DNA of 64,000 bases from Piezodorus guildinii (GCA_023052935.1 CM041298.1:16599371-16663370); one strand, 5' to 3'. Counted from the stretch's first letter, positions 23,228-35,242 are shown. Notes: generated by a model from the sequence alone, not told the origin. Numbers and translations are program-made.

Positions 23228-24670
23228 CTATCTACAAAAAAGGAAAGAAAAACCTGTGTACAAATTACAGAGGGATTACGGTAACAAGCAGTGTGGGCAG
23301 GCTATATGGCCGCATCCTGAAGGAAAGGCTGGAGAAAGAGTTTTTTGATCAGATGACAGAGGAACAGGCAGGATTCAGACGAGGTAGATCATGTTGCGAT
23401 CATACTTTCACCCTGATCCAACTTGTTGTAACTAACATTCATTTAATCTCCAGAAAGCATATGACAGTGTTCCTCTGAGGAAACTTTGGGAGTCGTTAAA
23501 TTTGGTAAAGATAATTTTTTTTTTTCTTACCCTCTGGTTTTATTTTCAAACAAAATACAAATACAAATGTAATATGTATAGATGTCATATTTTGTCCTTC
23601 CATTACCCGGAGGTATTCTAAAGAGAATTGCTATATGCGCTGCATGCACTAGTAATCTTTCAAGGGCTTCTTCTATGCCTTTATTTATCCATTGCAAAAT
23701 GGGAGGGACCATTCTTCAGGGTTCAAAAAGGTTTTTTTTTTTTTTTAAATTAAATAAAGATAATTAAGGCCTGATAAAAGCTATAAAAAGTTTGTATATG
23801 GGAGCCAAATCGAGAGTGAAGATTGGAACAGAAATTTCTATCGCCAACACTTTTTAACATCTATATAGAACAGGTCTTAAAATCATGGAAAAAAAGTTGC
23901 CGGGGTATGGGAGTAGAGGTCGGTGAAGACGTTCTATTCGCCTTAAAATTCACCGACGACAAGGTTGTCATAGCATCGGATGAATTTGACATGGAATATA
24001 TGACGAGGAAGCTCGTAGAATTATATGGCACAATATGGTCTGGAAATAAATAAGGAAAAAACCGAACATATGCCTATTCTCTCATTTGTCCCTGCTCTCT
24101 GCCTGGAAGGCTGGACAATTTCAGAAAGCGACGCCTTCAGATATCTAGGCATTACTATAGATAAGAACGCATCATTAGATAGGCACATATCTAACAAAAT
24201 TGTTAACGGAAAAAGGATTATCGGGATAATAAATGGAGTGTTATGGGATAAGAAGGTATCGACTCTTGGACCGTGAAGAAATCCCAGCAAAAAAAATTGT
24301 TAGCCCTGGAGATGGATTTTTGGAGAAGTTGTGCTGTGTCTCGGTTAGAAAAAATCCCTAATAATCAAATAAGGGAAAGAGTGGAGGCCGAGCTCATCAT
24401 TCTCGAAGAAATTAGTAGAAGAAGGCTGATGTGGTATGGGCACGTTATGAGAATGGATGAAGCACGTTGGCCTCTTCGATTGATTGAATACTGCCCACGC
24501 AAGAGGAAAAAAACGGGGAAGACCTCGGAAAAGATGGATAGAAGAGTTGATGGAGGATACGGCAGCCAGAGGTCTGACTGAGGACGACTGGAATGATCGA
24601 GATTACTGGAGAGACGGAGTACTGAGGACCGGGATGTGACATCATTGTAGAACCCCGGAAAAAAAAAAAA
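23228..24670 (+). pseudogene. RTE-like non-LTR retrotransposon (family L4), truncated and interrupted
   Basis: Reading frames in order are: TIYKKGKKNLCTNYRGITVT and EQAGFRRGRSCCDHTF (RT fingers, 23228-23478); SPTLFNIYIEQVL and KFTDDKVVIASDEFD (motif C, normally FADD, here FTDD, 23823-24053); YGLEINKEKTEHMPI and SESDAFRYLGITIDK (24025-24276); and SRRRLMWYGHVMRMDEARWP (24273-24581). Frameshifts separate them. The copy is flanked by the 13-bp repeat ATGTTTTCAAAGA (23215-23227 and 24671-24683) and ends in an A run. A 238-bp foreign segment splits the RT domain at 23517-23754. The clade is uncertain (RTE or a relative). Confidence 0.78.
23517..23754 (-). mobile_element. Short retroinsertion inside the L4 RT domain
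   Basis: 238 bp between TAAAGATAATT copies (23506-23516 and 23755-23765). On the minus strand it ends AAAATAAAACCAGAGGGTAA then an A run, as expected for a 5'-truncated reverse-transcribed RNA. The minus ORF MVPPILQWINKGIEEALERL has no family I recognise; it may be the tail of another LINE or a processed host mRNA. Confidence 0.6.
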
Positions 24671-24879
24671 ATGTTTTCAAAGAAACTGAATCATCTAACG
24701 TTTCGGCTGTGAGGATTCGAAGTAAGACGCTTATGCTCGGCAAGTAGGATAGAGTCCTAAGTATCTGATCAGTTTCTATAGGTATAAGGGGAACCTAGTT
24801 ATTGAGGATAATATTGATAATTAGGGTGCTGAAGGTTTGAGAAGAATAATAAATTTTATTAAATTTTTTTAATGGTAAA

Positions 24880-25372
24880 TTAATTCAACTACCTGGGAAC
24901 CATTATAGACAGGTCTGGCAGAATTGACCAAGAGATAATAAATAGAATCAATAATGCGAGCCAGATGTACTACCAAATCAGCAATAGTACAATAGGTACA
25001 CCGTGAGGTAGGGCGAGATGTTAAGATGCACATCTATAAAGCCATTTACCTACCAGTCCTTACATATAGAGGTGAGAGCTGGGTGACGCTAGAAGCATGT
25101 CAGCCGAATCACTGCTGCTGAAATGAAATTCTTACCTAGAGCAGCGGGAAAGACAAGGCGAGGTTGTGTCCGGAACAATAGGATCAGAGAGCAACTTGAG
25201 GTACCACCATTGAAGACGATAATGAAAAACAGGCAATTAAAATGGTTTGGTTTGCCGTATGGACGAAATAAGGGAACCCAGAAGGACACTGGAAGACCGA
25301 CCTACAGGAAGAAGACCACGTGGCCGACCTAAAATTTCCTATCAAGATAAGGTCCAGAGGATTGAGAGTAAA
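24880..25372 (+). pseudogene. RTE-like LINE C-terminal fragment (family L4b)
   Basis: Carries GTIIDRSGRIDQEIINRI and SQMYYQISNSTI, then after frameshifts HIYKAIYLPVLTY, EMKFLPRAAGKTRRG and RQLKWFG, and finally RMDEIREPRRTLEDRPTGRR and RGRPKISYQDKVQRI, the basic GRP-rich end common in this LINE group. Several frames are needed, so it is dead. It is related to but distinct from the L4 copy just upstream. Confidence 0.68.
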
Positions 25373-25700
25373 AATATAAATGTGCCTTTTTGGCTCGTTC
25401 CCCTAGTTTCAGAAATTCCCTCCCTTCAAACATCCGTCATGCTCCGTCCCACTCCACATTCAAATACCATCTTTTCCAATATGTTATATATAGCATTCCA
25501 AAATGACGATGGCTTTCAATTAAATAGTGTTAGTTAGGATGGATTCAAATTTTTTTTTTCACATGGATTTAATTATTTTAGTTCAACTTTACTATCTAGT
25601 AAACTTCTTTTTGTTCAATTGTTACAGTATTTTTATTTATATTGAAGTGGTCTATTTTTTATTAATTCTTGGTCAGATATTGATTCTTAATTATGTCAAA

Positions 25701-27894
25701 TACTCACTCAACTCCCGACGCTTTCATCTCCTACCTCCCGATTCTCCTACCTACTGGCCAACAGATCCTAACCGTAATCCTGACATCCTCGACTTCTTCA
25801 TCCACAGCGGATTAGGCTCTCTGAATTTTTCCACAGCTCGCCTTGATGAACTATCCTCTGATCATAGTCCATTGATTCTAAATGTATCCATAACACCTAT
25901 TCCTAAACCTATTCCACCGTCATTCATTAGAGGCCCTGTCAACTGGAACCTCTTCCGCGAAATCCTCACTGATGATATTGACCTCTGAGTGATTCTCAAA
26001 ACCCCAAATGACCTTGACGACGCCGTATATTCCTTTACAACCGCTATTCAACAAGCCGCCTAGACTGCCTCCTCTCCCAAGTACACCCAAATAATTCCTT
26101 ACAAAAGCCATTTACCACAACACCTGACAGACCTCATCAACAGCAAACGCCGAGCCAGAACATTATGGCAACACACCCGCCACCCAGAAGATCGCCGCTC
26201 CTATAATGTTTTTTGTAGAAAATTAAAGCGAGAGTTGGCGATCTTCCGTTCCCAATCCTACAATACCTACCTCTCCTCCCTCTCGACTCGTGACAATTCC
26301 CTGTGGAATGTCACGAAGAGAATCCTAAAATCCCACACCATTCCCCATCCTCTCCGGCGCTGTGACAGTTCCTGGGCTGCTTCTGACAAGGATAAGGCCG
26401 AGGAATTCGCACAGCACCTTTCCAAAGTTTTTACTCCTCATCCAGAGCTTAATCCAACCCATACTGCAGCAGTTGAAGAGTTCCTTACGTCACCAATACC
26501 ACTCTCCTTACCACCTAAAGCAGATAATCCCTCTGAGGTCAGATATCTTATTAAAAAGCTTCCTCTCCGCAAATCCTCTGGATACGATCTCCTTACTCCT
26601 CAAATCTTAAGACAACTTCCACCTAAAGCCATTACATTCCTTACATATCTCTATAACTGTATCCTACGCACTACCTATTTTCCTCTCTTATGGAAACATT
26701 CAACTATGATCCTTTTCCTTAAACCAGGCAAACCTTCTAACAACACGTCATCTTACAGACCTATCAGCCTACTTCCGATCCTCTCGAAAAATTTTCGAAA
26801 AGCTCCTACTAAAACGAATCCTAGCCAAATTTCAAAAATTTTCTTCACATCAGTTCGGATTTCGTCCTCAACATTCCACGGTTCAGCAAGGACTCCGAGT
26901 TGTGGACCACATTTCCTCCGCCCTTAAGTGCAAGGAGTTCGGGTGCCTTTCTGGACATAGCTCAAGCTTTCGACCGGGTGTGGCACCCGGGATCGCTCTT
27001 TAAGCTCAAAACCCATTTACCCCAATCTTTATACCTAGTCCTCCGATCCTATCTATCAAACCGCTCCTTCCGAGTTCGCTGTGGCTCAGAATTTTCCAAA
27101 CATTATATTGTTAAGGCTGGTGTTCCTCAAGGCAGCGTCTTGGGACCCGTCCTCTACATCCTCTACACCGCCGATATCCCTACCGATCCCGATACCTTTC
27201 TGGCAACATTTGCTTATGATACCGCCATTTTGTCATCCAATTCCGATCCTGAAGCAGAATCGCTTAATTTACAAAAGCACCTTTCCCTTGTCGAAGACTG
27301 GTGTAACGCTTGGCGTATTAAGGTGAACGAAAACAAGTACTCACACGTCACATTCACTCTTCGACGCAAATCCTGTCCAACGGTTTATTTCAATTCCCTA
27401 ACGCTTCCTTCCTTTGACACAGTCCGGTATCTTGGCTTTTTACTAGACAAAAGACTGACGTGGAACCCACACACAAGACTTAAAAGAAAAGAACTTAACC
27501 GCAGATTCGGCCAGTTATACAGACTACTAAACAGAAAATCTCATCTTACAGTTGACAACAAATTACTAATATACAAGACAGTACTGAAACCAATATGGAC
27601 CTACGGACTTGAACTGTGGGGGGCAGCTAAACATTCTAACATCAAACGCATCCAATCCTTCCAATCCAAAGTTCTCCGAACAATAGTTAATGCTCCTTAC
27701 TACGTTACCAACTCTACCCTACACATCGACCTTAAAATTCCGTTTATTTTAGACCTGGTACCATCCCAATTTTCCAAATTTCATCAGAACCTTAGTCATC
27801 ATCCTAACCCTCTAGCACAATCCCTATCCAGTACAACCCATCCCTACAGTCCTCCACGAAGATTGAAACGGCAGTGGCCGCGAGACGTATTGTA
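25701..27894 (+). pseudogene. JA endonuclease-reverse transcriptase pseudogene
   Basis: Segments in order are: the endonuclease end, with PPDSPTYWPTDPNRNPDILD and DELSSDHSPLIL (conserved SDH near 25855); a linker with two stops near 25988 and 26062; RT fingers and palm at 26235-26790, with PLRKSSGYDLLTPQILRQLP, LFLKPGKP and SYRPISLLPILSK; then a frameshift and the second ORF 26900-27895. That ORF has FLDIAQAFDRVWH (motif A intact), AGVPQGSVLGPVL and motif C as FAYDTAILS instead of FADD, losing one catalytic Asp. The thumb (RYLGFLLDKRLTWNPHTRLK) and the Jockey-type end (IVNAPYYVTNSTLHIDL, PPRRLKRQWPRDVL) follow. It cannot be active. Confidence 0.88.
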
Positions 27895-28414
27895 AACATT
27901 TAAATTGGAGTTCTGACACTGGTCAGATCCTCCACTCATGTAATGTATGTTTGTGGCTATTGCGTCCTAGTTCGGCCTTCACTGATTCACACCAGTGACG
28001 CGGCTGAGAGCGAGGGTCTAGGATCTCTTGGATTCCGCTTTTTCCTCCACAAGTGGAGGGAAAATCCCAGTCTGGGTCCCTATAGCACTTGTATATTTTT
28101 CATGCAGTTATGTTTATTTGAATGATGTTTGTTTATTTGCAAACTTTTATTTATCTCAATTATAGGTTAATGTTTTGATTTGTTTTATTTTTACATTTAT
28201 TATTATATAATTCTATATATATCATTTATTTGTATTTATCTCAGTTATAGGTTGTTGTTTGTTTTCTTATTTTGTATATATATATTATGTTTTATTTAAT
28301 TTGACTTTATCATTGTATACTGTATATATTGTGTGAATGGGATCTTATATCACTATTACTAATGTTCATATAGAAACGAATTGTAATATATCTCAATAAA
28401 ATTAAAAAATAAAA
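25701..28414 (+). mobile_element. Jockey-type LINE (family JA), 2.7 kb, 5'-truncated
   Basis: Longest LINE in the window. It is bounded by AATTATGTCAAA at 25689-25700 and 28415-28426, a 12-bp TSD. It holds the end of the apurinic endonuclease domain, linker, RT domain, C-terminal region and about 500 bp of 3'UTR ending in CTCAATAAAATTAAAAAATA. It lacks ORF1 and the start of pol. Confidence 0.88.
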
Positions 28415-28469
28415 AATTATGTCAAAACTAACATTACTCTCAAGAGACTAAATACTATAATAAAGTTAC

Positions 28470-28727
28470 TGTTTATTTTTTCCTCTTCTTATTTTATATT
28501 TAAACTCTGTTGTCAATTTGTTTATTTTTTATTATGTCTAACACAATTATTTTCTGAAAATTATTATTATTTTTGTATTGTACATATATTTATCCATTTT
28601 TGTAAATATAGATTAATCATGTTCCTTTTGTCTGTTGGCCAGACATGTTATATGTTCCACTGTGCGCACCTATTATCCCCAATCCCAGAATAAAAATTAT
28701 TTTCTATTTCTATTCTAAAACTGTTTT
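28470..28727 (+). repeat. Retroelement 3'-end repeat (E3)
   Basis: Similar over its length to 35905-36150: TTTATATTTAAACTCTGTTG, GTCTAACACAATTATTTTCTG, TTGTAAATATAGATTAATCA and a CCCAGAATAAA end followed by TTCTATTTCTATTCT. In both places it directly follows the 3' end of a JA LINE. Confidence 0.5.
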
Positions 28728-28750
28728 TATTTAACTTCAGCTGATTCTCA

Positions 28751-29031
28751 GAGTTTCGTGGGAGCCCGTGGCTGAGTAGCTAGCGCGCTAGTCTCTCATG
28801 CTGCTCATGTTCGAATCCCAGTCCGGCGGGACTTTTATTAGGATGTAAAAAAATGGGGATTCACTCACAGCCTCTCCTCCGGGTATATGAGACCCGTCAG
28901 CCAAAGGGTGGCAACTCACAAAATTAGTCGTAGGGAGTGATGACCTCACACTAAAAATTGCATCGTGAAACGAGAGTGTAAACTCGCAGGAGTTTACACC
29001 ACGAGGCCTGTCGCGCCACTGGAAGAAGAAA
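28751..29031 (+). mobile_element. tRNA-derived SINE (family S2)
   Basis: The head reads CCGTGGCTGAGTAGCTAGCG with an A box TGGCTGAGTAG, followed by the B box GTTCGAATCCC at tRNA spacing. The body has GGATTCACTCACAGCCTCTC, CGTAGGGAGTGATGACC and GCCACTGGAAGAAG as the 3' end. It is flanked by TGATTCTCA at 28742-28750 and 29032-29040, and the repeat extends three more bases with one mismatch. A second copy is at 42936-43198. Confidence 0.8.
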
Positions 29032-29318
29032 TGATTCTCACAGTAACTCCTAATAATTATCTTCGTAGGAAAGCCCTTTATTTTTCATATTATGGAATAT
29101 TACATAAGATTCTGGTACGATGGAGTAAGCAGGCGCATGAGCTATACAGTATATGAATCTAACTCATGGGGCAGTTGTCTGTTGCCTCCAGTAGCCTGAT
29201 GGCCTTCGATCCGAAGCCTGAAGTCTTTCCATTTAACTTTCACACACCCTTTATATAGACATTTTCAACATTTTTCAGTTTTCAATAAGAACAAGAAATG
29301 AATTCAAATAAGGGGTCT

Positions 29319-29992
29319 TCCTGCCCTACTGTCTCCTTCAATAATACTCCTCTTGTCCCGGTTGAACAGATCCGATACCTAGGACTGCACCTTGACAAAC
29401 GCCTTACTTATAACCCTCACACAAGACTGAAACGACAAGAAACTGCACGACGTTTTCGACTTCTTCAACAGTTACTAGACAAACGTTCTAATCTTCCACT
29501 TAACTACAAAAGACTCATCTACATGACTATCATAAGGCCGATATGGACTATCATAAGACGGAGTGGAGCTTTGGGGCTCTACTAAACCATCGAATTCTTC
29601 CCGTATCCAATCCCTACAATCGAAAATCCTTCGTAAAATCCTCAATGCTCCTTATTTTGTCACGTACAAACTTATCCATAAAGACCTCAACGTTCCGTAT
29701 GTTGCTGATTTGGCCCGATCTAGATACCATTCCTTTCATGAAAAACTCCATTCCCACCCTAATCATCTTGTTTCAATACTTTCTTCCTCTTCAATTCCTG
29801 ACAATCCTCCGAGGCGTCTGAAAAGAAGATGGTCTCGAGACCTTCTAGTGTAGAAAAGTTACAGGAGTACTGCCATTGGGTAGTTCTTCTTCAAGTTTGT
29901 TTCACGCCATTTAACTTTTGTCACATTTACTTGTTGTACCTTGAAGTACAGTTGTAAATATCAATAAATGATGTAAAAAAAAAAATATATAA
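29319..29992 (+). pseudogene. JB Jockey-type LINE, 5'-truncated copy
   Basis: Flanked by AAATAAGGGGTCT (29306-29318 and 29993-30005), a 13-bp TSD. It encodes VEQIRYLGLHLDKRLTYNPH, then after a 10-bp duplication near 29540 (GACTATCATAAG occurs twice) a second frame with MELWGSTKPSNSSRIQSLQS, LNAPYFVTYKLIHKDL and PPRRLKRRWSRDLLV. The 3'UTR is followed by TCAATAAATGATGTAAAAA. The duplication is the visible frame break. Confidence 0.87.
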
Positions 29993-30005
29993 AAATAAGG
30001 GGTCT

Positions 30006-30525
30006 ACCTAGACAGAAGGGAAGCACCCCCTAAGGTCATACAAGTTTAAACTGAACATGAGTAAAACGGAGGGTGGAGGAGGGAGCTATAGAAATTTACA
30101 AGTGAGATTTCTCGTGTAATAAGGGCTGTGGGGTGGGGGCGGACATCAGAGGAATGCTAAGGGACTGGCCAAAGGGTAGCTCCCTCACGAAGGGTTGGCT
30201 TGCACAAAAAGATAAATCTCGGCAATTAGCGGGATTGCTGGGGTCCCTCTTTTCCCAGGCAATGGTTTGGACTTCTCTTCGAAACTGTACAAAATCTTCG
30301 ATTCAGTCCGAAAATTCACTAATATATATTTATAGTAGCTGTGACTTGCTCGCGAATATTGCATTTCGTATTAAGTTATGTGCGTTTATGGTAAGATTGG
30401 CTATAATAAATATCAACTAGCAGCTACTCTTTGTTATCATTTAAATCCCGATTTTGACTTCTTGCTGTCAGATTTACAATAGCAAACCAGTAGAAGTAGT
30501 TATACCCATAATCACTTAATATGTA
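30006..30525. other. Unassigned, partly GC-richer sequence
   Basis: 30010-30260 is purine-rich and balanced in composition (GGAGGGTGGAGGAGGGAGC, GTGGGGTGGGGGCGGACATC). It appears once in the window and may be unique genomic DNA. The short ORF through it shows no domain. Confidence 0.35.
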
Positions 30526-30612
30526 AAAAAAATCTGGTGCGGGCAACACACGACTTTCACTTACCTCCATTTTTTAAATCAAGGAAAGAATTTTCAAAAA
30601 CAGTTAGAGATA

Positions 30613-31369
30613 AAAAAAATCTGGTGCGGGCAATACACGACTTTCACTTACCACCATTTTTAAACTCAATGAAAGAATTTTCAAATACACTTAAAGATAA
30701 AAATACGTGAAACTATTAAAGAATTAATTAAATTGAATTTCTATAGAAACATGTGTTTGATTCAAAAATCTATTATATTATTGTCTAAAATAATCAGTTA
30801 GTTTTATGTTCATTTCATCACTCTCTATTAACTTTTAAAAGCTTGTGTATGAGATGATAATTTTTCTAAAATCTTTAGCTTTCCAACGGTATATCATACA
30901 TGTATATTACTGCTCTTATGTTCAAAAACGAAAAATTGCATTAAAAAAATATTTTTTCTGTTTTCTCCTTTAGTTGGGTATCGAGTTTATTCAATTTATA
31001 TATTTACCAGTTTTTCATCAGCGTTAACAAGAAAATCTAGTTATTATTATTGAATCTACAAAATTAAAGGTACTTTAGGGGAAGAAAATTTAAAATATCG
31101 GCATTTAAGCCCTCTCAGACCATTTTTATCAAAATAAAACCTACATGATATTAAAGCCCATTAAATTTTACATCGATATAGCGAGTTTAATTAAAATCGT
31201 CGGAACCGTTTTTGAGAAAATCGAAAAAAGGTACAAAATGCATGGTATAAAGTGCCTCTTCTGGTAGGCTCATTTTGATGAAAAAAGTTTTGTCACGTCT
31301 CGGGCGTATAGTTGTCTGAAATATGAAATTTCAGTCTCATAGGACTTACCGTTTCCGCCCGGGAGCTAC

Positions 31370-31400
<31 letters not shown>

Positions 31401-31407
31401 AGACACA

Positions 31408-31466
<59 letters not shown>

Positions 31467-31594
31467 ACCTTTTTGCGGGACTTGGTTATTTGGACTCGGG
31501 GGACCCTAAAACGTGTATTTCCGTTGAAAACTGGAATTCGAAAATTTTCACGATCGCAATACTTCCCCTTACTATATATAGTAAGTGAAAGTAA
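30613..31594 (+). repeat. DR1 inner (nested) copy with expanded CA tract
   Basis: Full-length element starting AATCTGGTGCGGGC at 30618 and ending GTAAGTGAAAGTAA at 31594. It interrupts the outer copy 80-85 bp from its 5' end. Confidence 0.8.
31369..31464. repeat. (CA)n microsatellite, about 96 bp
   Basis: CA tract with a few CAGA interruptions at the position where other DR1 copies have 10-20 bp. It is an expanded internal microsatellite of the repeat. Confidence 0.92.
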
Positions 31595-32649
31595 TACGTG
31601 AAACTATTAAGAAATTAATTAATCAAATTGAATTTATATAAAAACATGTGTTTTATTCAAAAATCTATTATATTATTATCTAAAATAATCAGTTAGTTTT
31701 ATGTTCATTTCATCACTCTCTATTAACTTTTAAAAGCTTGAGTATGAGATGATAATTTTTCTAAAATCTTTAGCTTTCCAACGGTATATCATACATGTAT
31801 ATTACTGCTCTTATGTTCAAAAACGAAAAATTGCATTAAAAAAATATTTTTTCTGTTTTCTCCTTTAGTTGGGTATCGAATTTATTCAATTTATATATTT
31901 ACCTGTTTTTCATCAGCGTTAACAAGATAATCTAGTTATTTTTATTGAATCTACAAAATTCAAGGTACTTTAGAGGAAGATAATTTAAAAAATCGGCATT
32001 TAAGCCCTGTCAAACCATTTGTATCCAAATAAATCCTACATGATATTAAAGCAAATTACATTTTACATGGATATAGTGAGTTTAATCAAAATCGTCTGAA
32101 TCGTTTTCGAGAAAATTGAAAAAAGGTGCAAAATGCATAGTATAAAGTGCCTCTTCTGGTAAGCTCATTTTGATGAAAAAAGTTTTGTCACGTCTCGGGC
32201 GTATAGTTGTCTTAAATATGAAATATCAGTTTCATAGGACTTACCGTTTCCGCCCGGGAGTTATCACACACACACACACACAAACACACAGACAGACCTT
32301 TTTGCGGGACTTAGTTATTTGGACTCAGGGGACCCTAAAAAGTGTATTTCCGTTGAAAACTGGAATTCGAAAATTTCACGATCGCAATCTTCCCCTTACT
32401 ATATATAGTAAGTGAAAGTAATAATCGTCACAAACCGTTGACAACCTAAATATGAATTAACGATATTCGTCGGTAAAACCTTACACCTAAATCACTCCCA
32501 TTTTTTTAGAATTCAGAAATTATGTTCTTGAAATTGATAGTTTTTTAGACAATTGAAATAATTACTAAAAAATAAATAACAATTTCATAGGAACCTACAC
32601 TCGAAACAGATATGAAACGCAATATGCTTAAAAGGGTCGGTCACCTGTA

Positions 32650-32925
32650 TGTAGTGACCAGCCAGGGCCCTTGATGATTTTTTAATGGGAGTAAAAAACA
32701 ACCTTAGTTATGCCCTCCTTCGAAGGGGGCGTAAAATGGTGGTCCCAAGCCTTTGCGATTTCATGAACTCGTTAAAGATCTCTACCCTAACTAAACTTGG
32801 AGAGGAAAAAATTAGTCATCAAACGATTAACCATAGTAGTATCAAAGTGACGTTAAACGAACAGATATCAACAGTAATATGCTTAAATATATTTGTTATA
32901 AAATCTTTGTACCTTTGCTGATACA
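32650..32925 (+). mobile_element. tRNA-derived SINE (family S3), degenerate copy
   Basis: Body matches 45150-45355: GATTTTTTAATGGGAGTAAA, then CTTAGTTATGCCCTCCTTCG, ACTCGTTAAAGATC, CCATAGTAGTATCAAAGTGA and CGTTAAACGAA. The tRNA-like head is poorly preserved. Confidence 0.6.
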
Positions 32926-33309
32926 TATCAGATTAAAACAATTTTAGGTTTAGGTTGTTCAACCACTTTTTGGGCGAAGATTTTCAAATCCTGCCTTATT
33001 GCACATCTAGGCGGTAAGACGAACCTCCAAGAAAAATTTTAGCCTCACAACCATAGTAATTTTTTAGATACCAGAAAATTGAGTGGTATTTTCTGTTATA
33101 AATGTAGACATACAGCTAATAAAAGCCCTAAATATGCTTAAAATAATAGTTCTGATTATTATACTCGAATAAATCAAAAGAAATAGTAGTTTTTTTTAAT
33201 TTATATAAATTTATAAATGTATATGCTTCAAGGTAATAACGATTAAAGTTATAAATGACTCTTGAAATAAAACATGACAACAATATAGGCAATAATATAG
33301 ATTGATATA

Positions 33310-33850
33310 AATATTTCCATAACCTTCTATACTCCCCAGTAGCCTCATCTCTCTTTGGACCAAATATTTTACCTGTAGTACCTTATTTACTAAAACCATT
33401 AGCCGTTGTCCGTCCTTCAAAGTTAGCGGCCACGTCTCACCGTCGGAAGAATAATAGTTTTATAAATTCTAACCTTTAAGATTTTAGACAGAAGTTAAGT
33501 AATTTCGCAACTGAATTATAACACGCCTTCCCGCCTTTAACCAGGACTTTATTTCCTTCTGGATTTATTTGTTGTTGGTATTGAGCCTAAATACTTAAAT
33601 TTCTCTACGTGTTCAAAAGTATACCCTAATTTATCAATAACACTATGATCGCCACCGTCTCTGCTACAAATGATATATTTTGTCTTTTCTGTATTTATTT
33701 CGAGTCCTATTTCTTTACCGGTTTTTATTAACTCACTTATATTTAGTTTTTTAGTTTCCGTGTATTCCTCTAGCAGTACCAAATCATCGGCGTTTCCCAT
33801 AACCGGAATTTTATCACCAAAATTTAAACTTTCTTAGTACATTTCACCTT
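33310..33850 (-). pseudogene. RTE-like LINE (family L3) fragment
   Basis: Minus frames: NADDLVLLEEYTETKKLNIS (motif C with Asn for Tyr), KTGKEIGLEINTEKTKYIIC, HVEKFKYLGSI (33800-33549), then SVAKLLNF and LKDGQRLMVLVNKVLQ (33545-33310). It shares sequence with 37785-39060 and 51915-52640. Frameshifted and truncated at both ends. Confidence 0.75.
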
Positions 33851-33950
33851 TTCTTTGATATATTCTAAAGCGACTCCGTCTGCATCAATTTCTGTTATTA
33901 TGATTGCTATTAAGAAGTTTTTAAAAGAATATATTTTAAAGTACTTCCGC

Positions 33951-34809
33951 TCGCACTGTCCTCAATACTTATGCTGATGACACGTGTGTTTCATCAGTCC
34001 ATAATGATCCAACTACTGCATCCCAAACCCTTCAGTCCCACATCAAAGCCATTGAAGAATGGTGTCAAAATTGGAGGATTAAAATAAATCCCAACAAATC
34101 CCACCAAATCACCTTTACCCTTCGTCGCAAACCGATGACTTCCTGCCCCCCAGTATCCTTTAATAACATTACCCTTACTTCTGTAGAACAAATCCGATAC
34201 CTAGGTCTCCATCTTGACAAGCGCCTTACTTGGAATCCTCACACAAGACTAAAACGACAAGAAACTGCTCGAAGATATCGATTACTACAACACTTACTAG
34301 ACAAACGTTCAAAACTTCCAGCACATTACAAATGACTCATCTACATCACAATTATCAGACCTATTTGGACATATGGAATCGAGCTTTGGGGCTCTACGAA
34401 ACCATCTAATTCCTCCCGCATCCAGTCCTTACAATCCAAAATCCTTCGCAAAATCCTGAATGCTCCTTATTTTGTCACAAATCAAATCCTCCATAATGAC
34501 CTAAACATCCCATTTGTTGCAGACATAGCCCGTGATAGATACTCCTCTTTCCATTCTAAACTCCCTGCCCATACAAACCCACTTGTCCGTAATTTATCTT
34601 TCTCAGATATCCCTGATAACCCTCCAAGGCGACTGAAAAGAAGGTGGCCTCGGGACCTACTGTATTAAAATAGTTAGTGAAGTGCTACCACTGGGTGGTT
34701 CTTTCTCAAGACATTTTCAAGACTTTTTCTATTCATTCTACATATTTACTTATTGTATTCTTTAGTACAGTTGTAAATTACTATAAATAAATAAAAAAAA
34801 AAAAAAAAA
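33951..34809 (+). pseudogene. JB Jockey-type LINE, copy retaining YADD
   Basis: Flanked by AAAGTACTTCCGC (33938-33950 and 34810-34822), a 13-bp TSD. The longest JB copy: it starts just before motif C (LNTYADDTCVS, near 33964), continues HIKAIEEWCQNWRIKINPNK and RKPMTSCPPVSFNN, and then reads RYLGLHLDKRLTWNPH. A single change turns an arginine codon to TGA near 34334, after LPAHYK. Downstream sequence up to PPRRLKRRWPRDLLY is otherwise in good order, followed by a 3'UTR and long A tail. Confidence 0.87.
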
Positions 34810-35114
34810 AAAGTACTTCCGCGTAAATGACAATTTTAGTTTTATTTTCTTGTGGCAGAAGAACATACTGATTTTCTCCGCAACCCGATCTTGACGTAAA
34901 TCTGTTCCTACGTGTTTAAGTGTTTACCTCTGTGACTAATAGTTATGGAATATCATTGTCATAGGTTTACGACGAAGCCACACGAAGGAACATAATTTGA
35001 AAAAGAATAACGCTTTCAATTATTACACGAAGATTCATTATTTCCAAATAACTATATTAGGTTATGACTGTTTATCTGCTTTATGAGTCAGTCTTTTTTG
35101 AATATTTTTATTTT

Positions 35115-35154
35115 GCTGACGTTTCGGCTCAAACGTGTGACGCATCATCAGGGC
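35115..35154 (-). ncRNA. Hammerhead-like motif, left arm
   Basis: The minus strand reads GCC, CTGATGA, a 19-nt arm, GAAACGTC and AGC. The core and the GTC cleavage triplet are present, but stem II (GCGTC against GAGCC) has mismatches, so activity is doubtful. Confidence 0.55.
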
Positions 35155-35242
35155 ATTACGGAGCCATGTCAGGCAGAACTTCTATGCTACCTCTATCTAT
35201 CTACCTCTCTATTGAGTTTATGCTTGGACATGGCTCAGTAAT

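Larger units (their letters stand above)
30531..32421 (+). repeat. DR1 outer copy interrupted by another DR1
   Basis: Left part 30531-30612 (AATCTGGTGCGGGC to CAGTTAGAGATAAA) and right part 31595-32421 (TACGTGAAACTATTA to GTAAGTGAAAGTAA) are together one complete element. They are separated exactly by the inner copy. Confidence 0.78.

Noticed and set aside
31323..31601. Recurring ORFs of the type MKFQFHRTYRFRPG...HTHTHT...LKTG at many loci
   Set aside because: They are reading frames through the DR1 repeat and its CA tract. Copies differ by frameshifts and stops with no protein-level constraint.
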